From Ianthella basta (Eukaryota; Porifera; Demospongiae; Verongiida; Ianthellidae): a stretch of DNA of 64,000 nt. Where the stretch lies: positions 2,168,927 through 2,232,926 of the forward strand of contig OZ025882.1 in assembly GCA_964019415.1 (NCBI GenBank), read 5' to 3'. Under the pieces are notes generated by a model, which saw only the letters and a program-made list of their open reading frames with translations, searched no databases and was not told the DNA's origin. Each line of letters starts with the position of its first letter. Position 1 is the stretch's first letter. A program made the position numbers and the translations under genes. Below, piece by piece: positions 1-13,359 of the stretch.

Positions 1-2
1 TA

Positions 3-2734
<2,732 letters not shown>

Positions 2735-3719
2735 CTGAGGACAGCCATCATGTGTTTGCTGTCTTTCCCTACATACTTCTGTCATGACTCCACTGTTACT
2801 TGATATGGCAGCCAAACATGTACGTACATTCTTTGCTGAGAATTGCAGATCCACATCTTTCCCAATACATCAACCATAGATACATGTCCAGCCCCCCTCA
2901 ACTAAGTGTTGAGTGAGATTGAACAGTGTCTCACTGTGAGGGGTACTTGGCTGCATAAATTACCCCAATCCAGCTGTACATCACTGTCAGAGTGGCTGTG
3001 GAGGCGGCCACTGGTTGCCAATCAAAAGGCAGAGTGACCGCCCTCAGCCTCCTCAATAATTGATACTGATGTGTAGTCCTGCGTCAGTCCTGCATTCACT
3101 GACACGTCCTGCATTCACTGACACGTCCTGCATTCAGTTGTTGAATAAACTGCTACGTATTGCCCACAAACTGTTCGCCTACAGTGATACTGATGTGTCA
3201 AAGCAGCAGGCTGGGCAGGTGTGATAACTCCAGTGATTACAAGCCATCCACTGACTGCACATGACTGATGCCATCTTTCTGTAGTATGAGTTGTGAGTTA
3301 CGTTCTTCTCTGTACAGGTCACTGGTTTGATGGCTTATTGGACTCACCCAAAGACACATCAGTCTAGTAGCAGTGTTGTGCTACGTGTGTGTTATGTGCT
3401 GTTTTTATCCCTTCATTTCTAACTGTTTGCACATTTGCCATAATATTTGTTGTGTAATTACTAGTCCTTGTATATAATATAATATGCCATATCTGTGCAG
3501 TTGAGAACTTGTACCGACAGTTGTTTCACTACTAGTACTAAAGTTGTAGATTTGGGCATAACTGGATGCAGTGTGTAGCGGGGGCGTAATTGCACTAGAG
3601 AATCAAATTCACATGCCAGAAATGGACTTGGAATTTGGCTGGCAATCACTCCAAGTCTTCAAAAGAGCAAATGCATGCTTGCAAGCAGTACTAGTGAATG
3701 GTATGATTATAAAGATTGA
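2735..3719. other. Convergent intergenic region, kinase and PIGX 3' ends
   Basis: I see no convincing coding sequence. AATAAA at 3144-3149 may be the kinase polyadenylation signal. A short direct repeat around GACACGTCCTGCATTCA lies near 3090-3135. The rest is ordinary mixed sequence. Confidence 0.6.
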
Positions 3720-6700
3720 TCAGTTACAATGTTGATGTCTTGATGCAATTCTAGTATGCTCGTTAGACACTGCTATCAGAGCATGTAAGAGGTAACCTGT
3801 ACACAGAAGAGTAGCCAGCACTGTCGCTAGGGTGACGTATGGTGCAGCATGTGTCACTCCACATGGTACTCTCCCCTCCCACTGATGGTGACCGCCTGAC
3901 AAGGTGAAGGAGACTTCCCTCCATGGACAAGGAGCCAGTCCTGTCATACAAGCATTAACAGCAGTCAGGAGCACTGTACTGGTAGCTGACTGTAGAGAGG
4001 AACCTATAGGGATGTACAAGCACACATGACAAGGGTGTGTATACAAATACACATACATTTTATGTGACGTATCATGCTGGTCTATCCAGCTAGACCCACT
4101 CTCATGTTTATGTGTAGTCAGAAATACGTATAGGGGAGACCTACACCCTCTCCCTTCTTTACAGTTACCCAGAAGTGTGAAAGAGGTCTAGCTCAAAAGC
4201 TGGCTCATGCACATTTGACCTTTTTATTTGCTATTCCTCACGCTGTAAAGGCCTGAGTGGCTAGGCAGATTCATGCTGATATTTCTAAAAGACACTAGCC
4301 AAAGGGGATCAGATATCAGACGTTTCGGCAGCGCTACGGCTGCCTTCCTCAGTGATTACAATGACACTTACAAGCAGGTGCATAAATAGGGTGGTGGTCA
4401 CGTGAGGCACTGGTGTTTACAGGAATAAGCATACATCATGCAATGTCTCTAACCGAGAAAAGGGGGGTTAAAAATAAAATAATAAGTGAAAATGAAATAA
4501 TACTAATAACGGATGGGCGGTTACATGAATCAATCCAGAAGGGTTGCATAGAGCCCTGGCATGGGGCCCCCTCTCTGTTGAGAGGGGCTTGCTGGTGTTG
4601 AATGTGCCAAGACTCTAGCAAGCACCGGGTCTGGGTGTGCGGATGGTAGTCAATCACCGACGCCTTTGACAGGTCAACCTGGTGGCCAGCTGTAAACACA
4701 TGCTCAGCAACAGCTGAAGCTGTGACATCTCCATTCTTCAGGGCCCGACGATGCTCCTGCAGGCGCAGGTCCAGTGACCTCCCAGTCTGTCCAATGTAGG
4801 TGCGGGGGCACTCAGCACACGGGATGCTGTAGACCACCCCCTTCCTTTTGGACACTGGGACAGGGTCCTTGGGATGGACCAACATCTGCTTCAGAGTAGT
4901 GAGAGGGTAGAACATAACCCGGATGGAGAGGGGGCTGAGGATACGTCTAGTTGACTCTGATAGACCCTTGATGTACGGGAGAGTCAAAGTGGCGCACGTC
5001 TCATCATGCTGTGAGGTTTCATTGCCCCTGGGACATGTCTGCTTCTTGATGAACCCCTTGGGGTACCCGTTCTTCTGGAGGGCCTCCATCACATGCTTCT
5101 CCTCTTGTACTCAGCTCACTGCTAATGACGACAGACTCTCAGCCCTAGACATCAAAGTTCTGACCACAGACCATTTGTGTGCCACTGGGTGGTGAGATTG
5201 AAAGTTCAAATACTGGTCAGTATGTGTGGGCTTCCGATAGACTGAGGTGCTGATGGAACCATCACTATCCCGACTCAGGAGGATGTCAAGGAAGGAAAGT
5301 TGTCCATCCTTCTCCTTCTCCACAGTAAACTGGATGTTGGGATACACACTGTTCAGGTGCTGGTGGAGGGAGTCAACCAGGTCCAGGGGGAGCGCAGTAC
5401 ACGTGTCGTCCACATACCTCCTCCAGAAAAGTGGAGGAGAGTGGAATGTGGACAGAGCTTCCTGTTCAATGTTCTCCATGACGAGATTGGCCACAACAAC
5501 TGACACAGGTGACCCCATTGCCGTTCCATGGACCTGTCGATAGACCGTGCCCTCAAAAGACAGGTAAGTTGCATCCAGGCAGAGACTAAGGAGGTCGCAG
5601 AAGGCGTCCACGCTGAGGCAAGTCCTCTCAGGTAGCGAGGGGTCCTTCTCCAATCTGTCACGTGACACCTGAAGTGCACGGGCAATAAGCACACGGGCGA
5701 ACAACGAGACCACGTCAAAGGACACCAGGACGTCTGTGTCTGCCAAAGTTTGAGTAGTGATGAACTGGGTGAACTGTCCCGAGTTCTTCACATGATGGTT
5801 TGTTAACCCAACACAGGGTGACAACAAAGATGCCAGGAACTTGGAGAGTTCATAAGTCGGAGACGACACAAAGGACACAATTGGCCGGAGGGGGATGCCT
5901 GGCTTGTGGATTTTTGGCAAGCCGTACAAGCGGGGAACTCCACCTGCAGAACTGCGGAGGCGACGGTAAACTCCATCTGACAGTAGGCTCTTCTGTCTGA
6001 GGCTCCACAAGTTGCTGTTCATCTTCCTCTCTAGGGCACCAGTTGGGTCCTTGGCCATTGGTTGATAGGTGTCCGGGTCACTTAGCAAGGCTTGCACTTT
6101 GGTCCTGTAGTCACTACGGTCCATTACCACAGTCGGCCTGCCCTTGTCTGCAGGGAGTATCGTCGGGCCCTGAAGAATGGAGATGTCACAGCTTCGGCTG
6201 TTGCTGAGCATGTGTTTACAGCTGGCCACCAGGTTGATCTGTCAAAGGCGTCGGTGATTGACTACCATCCGCACACCCAGACCCAGTACTTGCTAGAGTC
6301 TTGGCACATTCAACACCAGCAAGCCCCTCTTAACAGAGAGAGGGGCCCCATGCCAGGGCTATATGCAACCCTTCTGGATTGATTTATGTAACCACCCATC
6401 TGTTATTAGTATTATTTTGTTTTCACTTATTATTATATTTTTAACCCCCCTTTTCCGGTTAGAGACATTGCATGATGTATGCTTATTCCTGTAAACACCA
6501 GTGCCTCACGTGACCACCACCCTATTTATGCACCTGCTTGTAAGTGTCATTGTAATCACTGATGAAGGCAGCCGTAGCACTGCCGAAACATCTGATATCT
6601 GATCCCCTTTGGCTAGTGTCTTTTAGAAACATGAGCATGCTATTCCTCACACTAGCCTCCATGCATCTGAAGCTCTCACTTGATTCACAGTTGATTAGAA

Positions 6701-8586
6701 GTTTGTGGGGCTCTGGTAGGCTGTGTATGTGAGTATAGCCATGTTCACTAGGGGGGTGGTACCGCATGTGGATTGGTAGACTGACTTCAAACCTGCGCAT
6801 GAATACACACACATACGTACACATGCACAGATAAATGAACAGAGGGGGATACTTACACATTCATTCATTATACAATTTAATAATGGTGACATCTCTCTAT
6901 TCCAGACACCATTGTGAGTGTCTGGACAGGCCCAAGTATCCTGATTAGAGAAGTGTCCTTATTTCAGAGGTACTTTTGTACACATCTCCATGCAGCTGGA
7001 ACAGTAGGCGCTCTCCTCACAGAGAGTTGAAGGTCTCCCATATGGTTTCACGGCATATACTGTGGAACCTGGCTCCTGTGACCAATGCAATGTAGCCACA
7101 CCTGTCCAAACTAACTAGCCACCCTGGCCCCAATATAGCTGCAATACATTACACTTGTGAAAAACAGCCACCTGCCTTTAACAACCTGATCAAAAGACCC
7201 ACAGAAGACTGTGATAATAAAATACATCACTCCCGGCACTCACAAACACACAGAAAGATGATGAGCATAAAACACAAACCTGTAAAACACCACATGCCTG
7301 TAAATGGCAGCACTGACTGTGCGCCTGGGAACCTTAACACATGTAGTAATAGTCCACAGCCTGCGCTGTGTCCAGGGTGTACACACTAGCTGATGTGGCT
7401 GATAGCATGCTCCAATGAACTTGTGTGTTAGTGTCTACCTTTCTGACTCCACTCCAGCAAACAGCCACACTGTGCTCTCCTCCACTGCATCCACCGGTAG
7501 CTCAGTGGACACTGGGTGTGCCGAGTACACCTAAACACATTGTGATCAATGAGGAGGGATGCAGCAAGGACAGACTGCTTTGGTGGTTACAGCTGTAGAT
7601 GGGGTGAGCACACCTTGATGGTGTAGCAATGTACTGCAGTATAGAGGTAGGTGTGCATGTGTGAAAGAGTTAAGTGCAGACTCACAGAAATGTGATTTCC
7701 ACCATTCAACATGGCAATCTGTAGTGTGGAGTGCTTAAGATAAGGCAATGGGACTCCAATGTTGTTTGCATAGTCGATTTTGGTTGCTTGTCCCATGAAA
7801 GTAAAATGGGAAATCAACTGACCAATCAAATTCGCCAACATCATTGGGCACAGCAAGTTTGATTGGTCAGTTGGGATAAGCAACCCGACATTGATGGTAC
7901 ACTTGTAAAGTTGCAATGGCACCTGACCTGATCAATGTCAAAGTACATCTCTCTTGGTACTTGAATCTGCACAGCGATATGGCAACCAGAAATGGCCAGG
8001 TCAGAAGGAAGGCCAAATTGACAATTAAAGTGCCTGAAGAACAAAATGTACAAAGAGAGGACAAACACAGCAGTGAGTGGGTTAGCAACAGTGCTGAGGA
8101 AACTTCAATAGCTATAGGAACTAGCTAGTCATCCTCCTCCTTACACAGTGACCGTGTCACAAAGTCTGAGCTAAGATACACAGTTGCCATGGACTCTAAG
8201 GTCTAGCAGGCTAGGCAGTGTATGTGGCCATGTAATAAGGATGTATAATAGTGTCACACACTCAGTCTTGATCAACTTCAACACAGTCGACACCCTGCAC
8301 ACATGCACCTATGAAAGCCTGTTCCCGTCACATTTGTTGAAACTGTGGCCACCTCAATCTCATTCTGCACATGCCATTTGTGCCCAGTCTCCTGATGAGC
8401 GGAACTACACAGAGTGCAGATGAACAAATGCAAGCACTCAACAACACAAAGCTGTGTGTGTGTGCCACTTGTTATGCTCGTACGTGCATGGCTAAGGGTG
8501 TAGTGGATGACAGCATGTAATCACCTTTTCTCAATGTAATGTAAAATACACAGAACAAGCAGTACTACTCTCTCCTTGACGATCAT
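3720..8586 (-). CDS. PIGX: PIG-X, GPI-mannosyltransferase I stabilising subunit
   Basis: Seven minus-strand exons: 8586-8525, 8404-8309, 8033-7928, 7817-7686, 7530-7439, 6792-6680 and 4003-3720; about 294 residues. Residues 1-23 form a hydrophobic signal peptide starting MIVKERVVLLV. The family landmarks follow in order: GFHR, then the VPREMYFDID strand (compare the PIG-X xGLYVDPYEL motif), ELPVDAVE, LPIHMRYHPP, and a C-terminal membrane segment ending VLATLLCTGYLLHALI. In known species PIG-X is an ER type I membrane protein that stabilises PIG-M, which adds the first mannose to GPI anchors. All phases agree; the start of exon 4 (7817) and the donor of exon 3 are the least certain borders. 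The last intron contains a complete-looking Penelope-like insertion in the same orientation. The start faces the GTPase gene across 209 bp. Confidence 0.85.
4315..4356 (-). ncRNA. Hammerhead-ribozyme-like motif, left arm of the Penelope element
   Basis: Read on the minus strand the order is: stem I ATCA, core CTGAGGA, stem II GGCAG...CTGCC with an 8-base loop, core GAAA, then ACGTC and stem I TGAT. CTGAGGA differs from the classical CTGATGA at position 7, which tolerates change. One extra A sits between the core and stem II. The ACGT palindrome would allow the very short stem III to form in a dimer. Hammerheads are reported in Penelope-like elements. Activity here is inference. Confidence 0.6.
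4436..6159 (-). pseudogene. Penelope-like reverse transcriptase-GIY-YIG ORF, 5'-truncated, one nonsense codon
   Basis: One reading frame runs from about 6159 to 4436. The N-terminal part begins at the conserved LPADKG region. The reverse-transcriptase palm shows SFDVVSLF, HGTAMGSPVS and the catalytic WRRYVDD. The C-terminal endonuclease shows GVVYSIPC, TYIGQTGRSL and the EHRRAL helix. The frame is broken once by TGA at 5113-5111, in the linker between the two domains, and continues in the same frame after it. The apparent ATG at 6229 belongs to the inverted arm, not to the element's natural start. It is therefore probably a dead copy, though recent enough to have a single internal stop. No intact start is visible. 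Confidence 0.85.
6148..6629 (+). repeat. Inverted right arm of the Penelope element with GIY-YIG fragment
   Basis: This segment is the reverse complement of 4282-4764 with scattered differences. On the plus strand it reads through the C-terminal end of the GIY-YIG domain (YRRALKNGDVTASAVAEH) to a stop at 6382, then through the element's 3' untranslated part. Confidence 0.88.
6555..6596 (+). ncRNA. Hammerhead-ribozyme-like motif, right arm of the Penelope element
   Basis: On the plus strand: stem I ATCA, core CTGATGA (perfect), one extra A, stem II GGCAG...CTGCC, core GAAA, ACATC, stem I TGAT. The left-arm copy has ACGTC where this one has ACATC, so the putative dimeric stem III is damaged here. 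The core is better than in the left copy. Self-cleavage is untested. Confidence 0.6.
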
Positions 8587-8795
8587 ACCAGTGACGGCGG
8601 CAACAAGGAGACCGATACTGTCGCAGGTCTGTGTAGCTGGTGGCGCATAAAGAGGTACAGACGGCACGGCTGGGTCCGGAGCTCGAGGTCGGATTTCAGA
8701 GGTACAGTTGTAAAATGAAATACTTAGTAGTCAACAGTATAAGTGACGTATAAATTATGCATCCTGACTCCTGGTCATGTCGTAGACGATAGAAA
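8587..8795. promoter_or_regulatory. Divergent promoter region, PIGX and GTPase
   Basis: Only 209 bp separate the two presumed start codons, which face away from each other. The PIGX side (8590-8700) is richer in CpG. No TATA box placed sensibly for either gene is obvious. Untranslated leaders of both genes must lie here. Confidence 0.55.
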
Positions 8796-11179
8796 ATGTC
8801 GTCAGAGAGCTCTTGGGACGAGCTCGAATGCGCTGGTAGCCCAAAGTCATTTCCCTGTCAGGACAGTTTCCCGTTCTTCTACAACGCCACAGTAACGGAG
8901 GGAGGCAGCATCATGACGGTAGAGGAGAAGTCCATTCTGGAGGAGCGACGCGAGCAGATCAACGCGTACTGCCCCCCTTTCACCACCGGGCGGGACCCAG
9001 ACCCGGTCTCTGGAGAGGAACCTCGGGTTCCCATGAGCACCAGGGCGAGTATCCTTCTCGTGCATTCTCTGCTAACGGGATGTGTGTGCGCGCAGATGGC
9101 AATGTTTAAGAGTTTGGATGTTGTAAATGTCACTGTAGCTACATGCACGTGGACAGGCAGATGCTAGTGGTGGTGGTAGGGAGTGCAGTGGTGTGATGTG
9201 GTATGGATACTGCACTATGGAAGTGTTGAGAGGCATACTTATCTACTGCTGCATGCGTCACAGTTCCTTAGCAACTCTGTAGACATTGTTTTCATTGGTC
9301 CAACTGGGACCGGTAAGTCCTCCCTCATTGGGAGCTTGTGCCGTTCGGTAACGGGACAGGAGCACTTTCCTGAGAAGGTCCGACAGACTTTGAACCATCC
9401 CGACAGTGGGCATGGCACGCTGCACTGGTTGGAGAGCCCTCTCAACCCCAAGGGGAACATTGTCCTGCAGGACACTCGGGGAGACCAGTCCTTTGACGCT
9501 GGGGAACGGACACTGCACAGCCGAGCACTGCAGGGATTCTACCAGGATGGGACGCTAATGGGGAGTGTGGCGCCGTTGTCCAGGGACTGGTGGAAGCAGC
9601 GGTGGTTCTGGCAGCGAGGTAGCCTGAGCGAGTCTCCACACTGTGTGGTGTTTGTGTTTGATGGATCTGTTGAGCCATTTCTCGATGGGGAGAGTCTGAC
9701 CCATTACAAGGAGCTCTTTCACTTGTGTACAGAGTATGGTGGGTTCACTGGGCTGACGGCTGTAATGTTAAAGGGTTAAGAGCAAGGTTGTATGTGGTCT
9801 ATCAAGCCAGACCTCCTTGTGCTGCAGTGAATACTATAAGCCAGTTGTAGTTGGCCGTTATAGAGAGGTGGCTGCATTACAGAGGTAGGCTGTCATGCTA
9901 TAGTGTGTTAGTGCCATTTGGGCCCAGGGAGACTGATGTTTTTAGAGAGGTGGCTGCCTTATACAGTGACAGGCTCTGCTTTATCATACAACTTGTAGTA
10001 ACTGCCTCTTGGCGCAGTTACTTCTGGTAATGCGATCATGCTAAAGAGGAGGCCTAACTGAAATGCTAGGTTGTGTGCTGTCTGCATGAGGTCTGTCCAC
10101 CACAGGCATGGCTGCCGCTCCATTCTTGCTTACATTGAGTACTATTATTACTTTACAGAATACTGTATGTTCATTGTGAGTATTAGAGGGCAATGGAGGG
10201 CATCCGTTAATGTCTGCAGCCCCCCATTTCCCTTCCTTTTCAGTTCTCTCTTCCCCTCCTCCCTCCTCCCTCCCCCTCCTCCCCCTCCTCCCTCCCTCAT
10301 CTCTTCCCCTCCTTCCTCCTTCCTCCCTCCTCACTCCCTCCTCTCTTCCCCTCTTCCCTCCCTCCTCTCTTCCCCTCCTCCCTCCCTCCTCTCTTTTCCA
10401 CCTCCCTCCCCCTCCTCCCTCCCCCCTCTCTTCCCTTCCTCCCTTCTCTCCTTCATCCCTCTCCTCCCTCCCCCTCCTCCCTCCTCCTTCATCCCCCTCC
10501 TCCCTCCTCCTTCATCCCCCTCCCTTCTCCCTCCCCCTCCCTCCTCCCTCCTTAATCCTCCTCCTCCCTTCTCCTTCCTCCTCCCCCTCCCTCCTCCTCC
10601 CTCCTCTCCTTCATCCCCCCTCCTTCCTCCTCCCCCTCCCTCCTCCTCCCTCCTCTTCTTCATCCCCCCTCCCTCCTCCTCCTCCCTCCCTCCTTCTCCC
10701 TCCTCCCCCCTCCTCCCTACTCCTTACTCCTCTTTCCTTCTCCCTCCTTCCCTCCTATCTCCTCCTCCTCCCTCCCTCCTTCTCCCTCCCCCTCCTCCTC
10801 CTACTCCATCTATTCCCCCGCCCCTACCATTCCTGCAGGCTATGAACCAGTCATTGTGATCACTTGTGCTGATTTGATGCACCAACAGGCACAGGACAAA
10901 GGAGAGAACTTCCATGTGAAAAAGAACCGCAAACTGGACAAGATTCTCTTTGAGTTTGAGCGGCAGCATCTAACGCGCCAGAGCATCTACTTGGTAACCA
11001 ATTTCCATGAGGGTAAGCGAGGCCGACCGCCCCCACCACCCTTGTGGACTGCTGCTGACGAGGGCTTTGAGGTGGCAAACAAGATCTTTGTTGACCTGGC
11101 AAGAGATCTAGTTAATATTTGTGACAGATTTATCGAGAGGAAACACAGCATATCTCGAGGTGGTTGCTCATTTTTATGA
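8796..11179 (+). CDS. P-loop GTPase with C-terminal CaaX-type motif
   Basis: Three exons: 8796-9044, 9261-9738 and 10839-11179; 355 residues. The first 83 residues are acidic and lack a recognised domain. The G domain follows: G1/Walker [10 protein letters not shown] near residues 95-103, a G3-like DTRGD, and a G4-like TCAD after VIVI. The protein ends CSFL, which fits a CaaX box; leucine at the end is known to favour geranylgeranylation. This suggests a membrane-attached large GTPase-like protein. It may relate distantly to interferon-induced IFI44-type GTPases, but I cannot confirm that. Intron 1 appears to start with GC (AGG/GCGAGT at 9045) because the phase is then correct and no GT donor fits. 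Intron 2 holds a CT tract of about 600 bp. Confidence 0.8.
9820..9990. repeat. Dispersed repeat with GAGAGGTGGCTGC motifs
   Basis: A segment with two internal copies of TAGAGAGGTGGCTGC lies in GTPase intron 2. The same arrangement occurs at 39480-39653, and a weaker relative starts near 6889. It is a dispersed repeat without coding content. Confidence 0.7.
10230..10830 (+). repeat. 600-bp pyrimidine tract
   Basis: CCT/CTCC-rich sequence, almost purine-free on the coding strand, ends just before the acceptor of the last GTPase exon at 10839. Open frames across it are poly-Pro/Ser/Leu artefacts. Confidence 0.95.
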
Positions 11180-11760
11180 CCTGTAGAGTGCCTGGATCCC
11201 TTCAGTTTAATATTGTGCTGAGTTATTTTGTTTTCCTGTCTATATAGCCCAGGCTCTGGCATGTGCGTAATTGTATTCATATTAAATTTTGATTTATTGA
11301 CTGTTGGGTTAGCACCATGGCAACATACCCCGTTAAAACTTAAAATTGCTTAGCTGTGCAAATGTTACCATTTCAACTACAACTAGCTGTCATTCAAATT
11401 GAACTTATGCAACCTCATTTAATTCATATTTGATCTTATAATTTGAACCACCATAGGTATGTCGCTCACTGTCATAGCAACAGTCTTTCTAGAACCTTTT
11501 GTAAGGGCAACATGCACCATGCAGAAAGAGACAGGATCATTCGGATTGCGACTGACTGAGTCACCAGCTGCAGTACAAACTGTAGTAACCGACAATTATT
11601 ATGTGACGGCTTAACTTAAATTAGGGCTGAGGGAAAAGAGGGATGACCATGATCATGTCTCTTGGTATGCATACAGGGGAGGAATGATATATGACACTGG
11701 GGTACAGGGAATGAGGTGGGCTCATATACCCATCTGCATGGGGTGGGTAAGGAGCAGTGC
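11180..11760. other. Convergent intergenic region, GTPase and MEIG1 3' ends
   Basis: AT-richer, noncoding, without long open frames that resemble proteins. ATTAAA near 11280 could serve the GTPase mRNA, and TTTATT near 11292 the minus-strand MEIG1 mRNA. Nothing else is seen. Confidence 0.5.
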
Positions 11761-12372
11761 TCAGTAGGCATAGAGCTTGGTCTTGTGGACCTCACGGTCT
11801 GGGCACTCGCGGTTGTGGTTGAAATAGTAGAAGCAGCCATCCTTCCTCTTGAGCTTCTTCACAAAACCAGAGTCATCCCATCTGTCGACCTGGACAAGAC
11901 CATGGATACAGATCATACAGGGTAGCATAGCAACAAGCTTACATACAAGTAAACACCAAATCTTCTGCTGCAAGGAGTTTTGTTGCAGAATAGACTAACA
12001 GTTATACAGTTCCGAAATAGTGGAATTTTGGCACTTGATGCTAGGCTACTACAGCTGCTAGTAGCTGCTATAATCGCGTGCGGCACCATCCAAGCCGCGG
12101 TAACAGTGTGTGCATTAACATGCATAATGTCGCGGTGGAGTGCTCCCTCACAGAATCTACTTTCTGGATGGAGATGTAGTCCTTCTCGTCGCGATAGCCC
12201 GCCAGCTGGAACCTGTAAGCTGTGTGCGCGCGGAGAAAGCAAGCGATGGTACAGGGAGGGGTGGCGCCACATCGTACGAGTCGCTGACTCTAGCAGCGCA
12301 ATGTAAGCACGTACCTTCCTCTACCTCTTCATTCCAGCGAGAGGCACGTTTGACACTCTTGGGCTGAGACAT
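11761..12372 (-). CDS. MEIG1: MEIG1 homologue (meiosis-expressed gene 1)
   Basis: Three minus-strand exons: 12372-12315, 12219-12152 and 11889-11761; 84 residues, close to the 88 of the human protein. The conserved family pattern is seen in order: KPKSV-like start [57 protein letters not shown] and the exact-style ending HKTKLYAY. In mammals MEIG1 binds PACRG and is needed for building the sperm flagellum. A role in flagellated cells is likely here by homology. It lies head-to-tail with SNRPC on the same strand, 217 bp apart. All splice phases fit. Confidence 0.93.
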
Positions 12373-12589
12373 TTCGTTCACTGAATAACACGAGGGGCAC
12401 TGTCCGCGATCTGCAATTTAGCAATGTGATGCCCCTGCAGATGCTATCGCTTTATATTTGCTTCCGTCGCTCAGCAACTGTAACTCAAATTTCGCGTTTA
12501 ACCACGTGACGTCGAATAAAACAACATTACGTCATAAATCAGCATGGCGGCATGCGTGTTCAAACTCATTTGACCTTAGTTCGCGTGGG

Positions 12590-13271
12590 TCAGTGGGGCT
12601 GCTGCTGCGGCTGCTGCTGTGGTGGCGGCTGGCGCATTGGAGGCGGTCGCATGTTGAAGCCAGGTGGTGGCCCAGGGGGGAATCTCTGGGGAGGGGGTAT
12701 CATACCGGGTCTGGGAGGGGCCATCCCCCCAGGGGGTCCGCCATAAGGCATAGATGGTGGGGGATAGGGTGGGACTGCAAGCGAGGGAGAGAGGGAGAGA
12801 GAGAGAGAGAGAGAGGGGGAGCACACTGGAACATATAGACTAGTTGTGGAGTAGGATTGGCTGTGATGGAGGGATTCATACAACTGTATTAAAGGGAGTG
12901 GGCATGCATTTGTGTGTCATATGTGTGTGGTTCATGCTTCAACACTACCAAGAGCAAGTTGACTGGTTCACTTCTACTCATGTGACCAACTGAAGGACCT
13001 GGTTACATAAGAGAGGGCCACAAACCTGCTCCTCCTCCAAAGCGTGGCGGTGCTCCTTGCATCCTCATGGGGGTGGGCATCAGTGTCCGACCTTGGTTCA
13101 CTCGGGGCATGTCGGGGGGGAAACCACCACCTGTGGCAGTCACACACTCATGTTCAAGTAGAGCACTACTTCACTGTACATGCAAGGCATCAGGCAAGGG
13201 ACTACAAGCATAGTCAATCTTGCATAGAAAGCTTAAGATAGCCTGCAAAGTGCATACATTCACGCACACGC

Positions 13272-13359
<88 letters not shown>

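Larger units (their letters stand above)
4282..6629 (-). mobile_element. Penelope-like retroelement with inverted terminal arms
   Basis: The element lies in the last PIGX intron on the same strand. Its core encodes a reverse transcriptase followed by a GIY-YIG endonuclease, the hallmark of Penelope-like elements. The left arm (about 4282-4764) recurs inverted as the right arm (about 6148-6629), including a GIY-YIG coding piece. Similarity stops abruptly at TTTCTAAAAGACACTAGCC on each side, which sets the outer borders. The reverse transcriptase is cut short near the conserved LPADKG motif, where it meets the inverted arm at a short shared sequence (CTCC(C)TGCAG). Inverted and partly duplicated termini are known for this class. 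Each arm carries a hammerhead-like motif. Confidence 0.9.

Noticed and set aside
6160-6229. ATG at 6229 as the start of the reverse transcriptase
   Set aside because: The first 23 residues are the antisense of the inverted arm; the true start was lost in the truncation.
6092-6382. Plus-strand ORF with GIY-YIG C-terminal sequence as a separate gene
   Set aside because: It is the inverted arm of the Penelope element, fused to antisense of the RT at its 5' side.
7587-7922. BPI/LBP-like C-terminus suggested by IGVPLPYLKHSTLQ
   Set aside because: Neighbouring exons match PIG-X in order, so the resemblance is by chance.
7867-8088. Hydrophobic frame GTLIVNLAFLLTWPFLVAIS as a membrane protein
   Set aside because: It is the alternative frame of PIGX exon 3; phase from exon 2 selects the frame with the PIG-X motif VPREMYFDID.
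10071-10859. 262-residue proline-rich open frame
   Set aside because: It is the CT tract of a GTPase intron with no protein-like composition outside the repeat.
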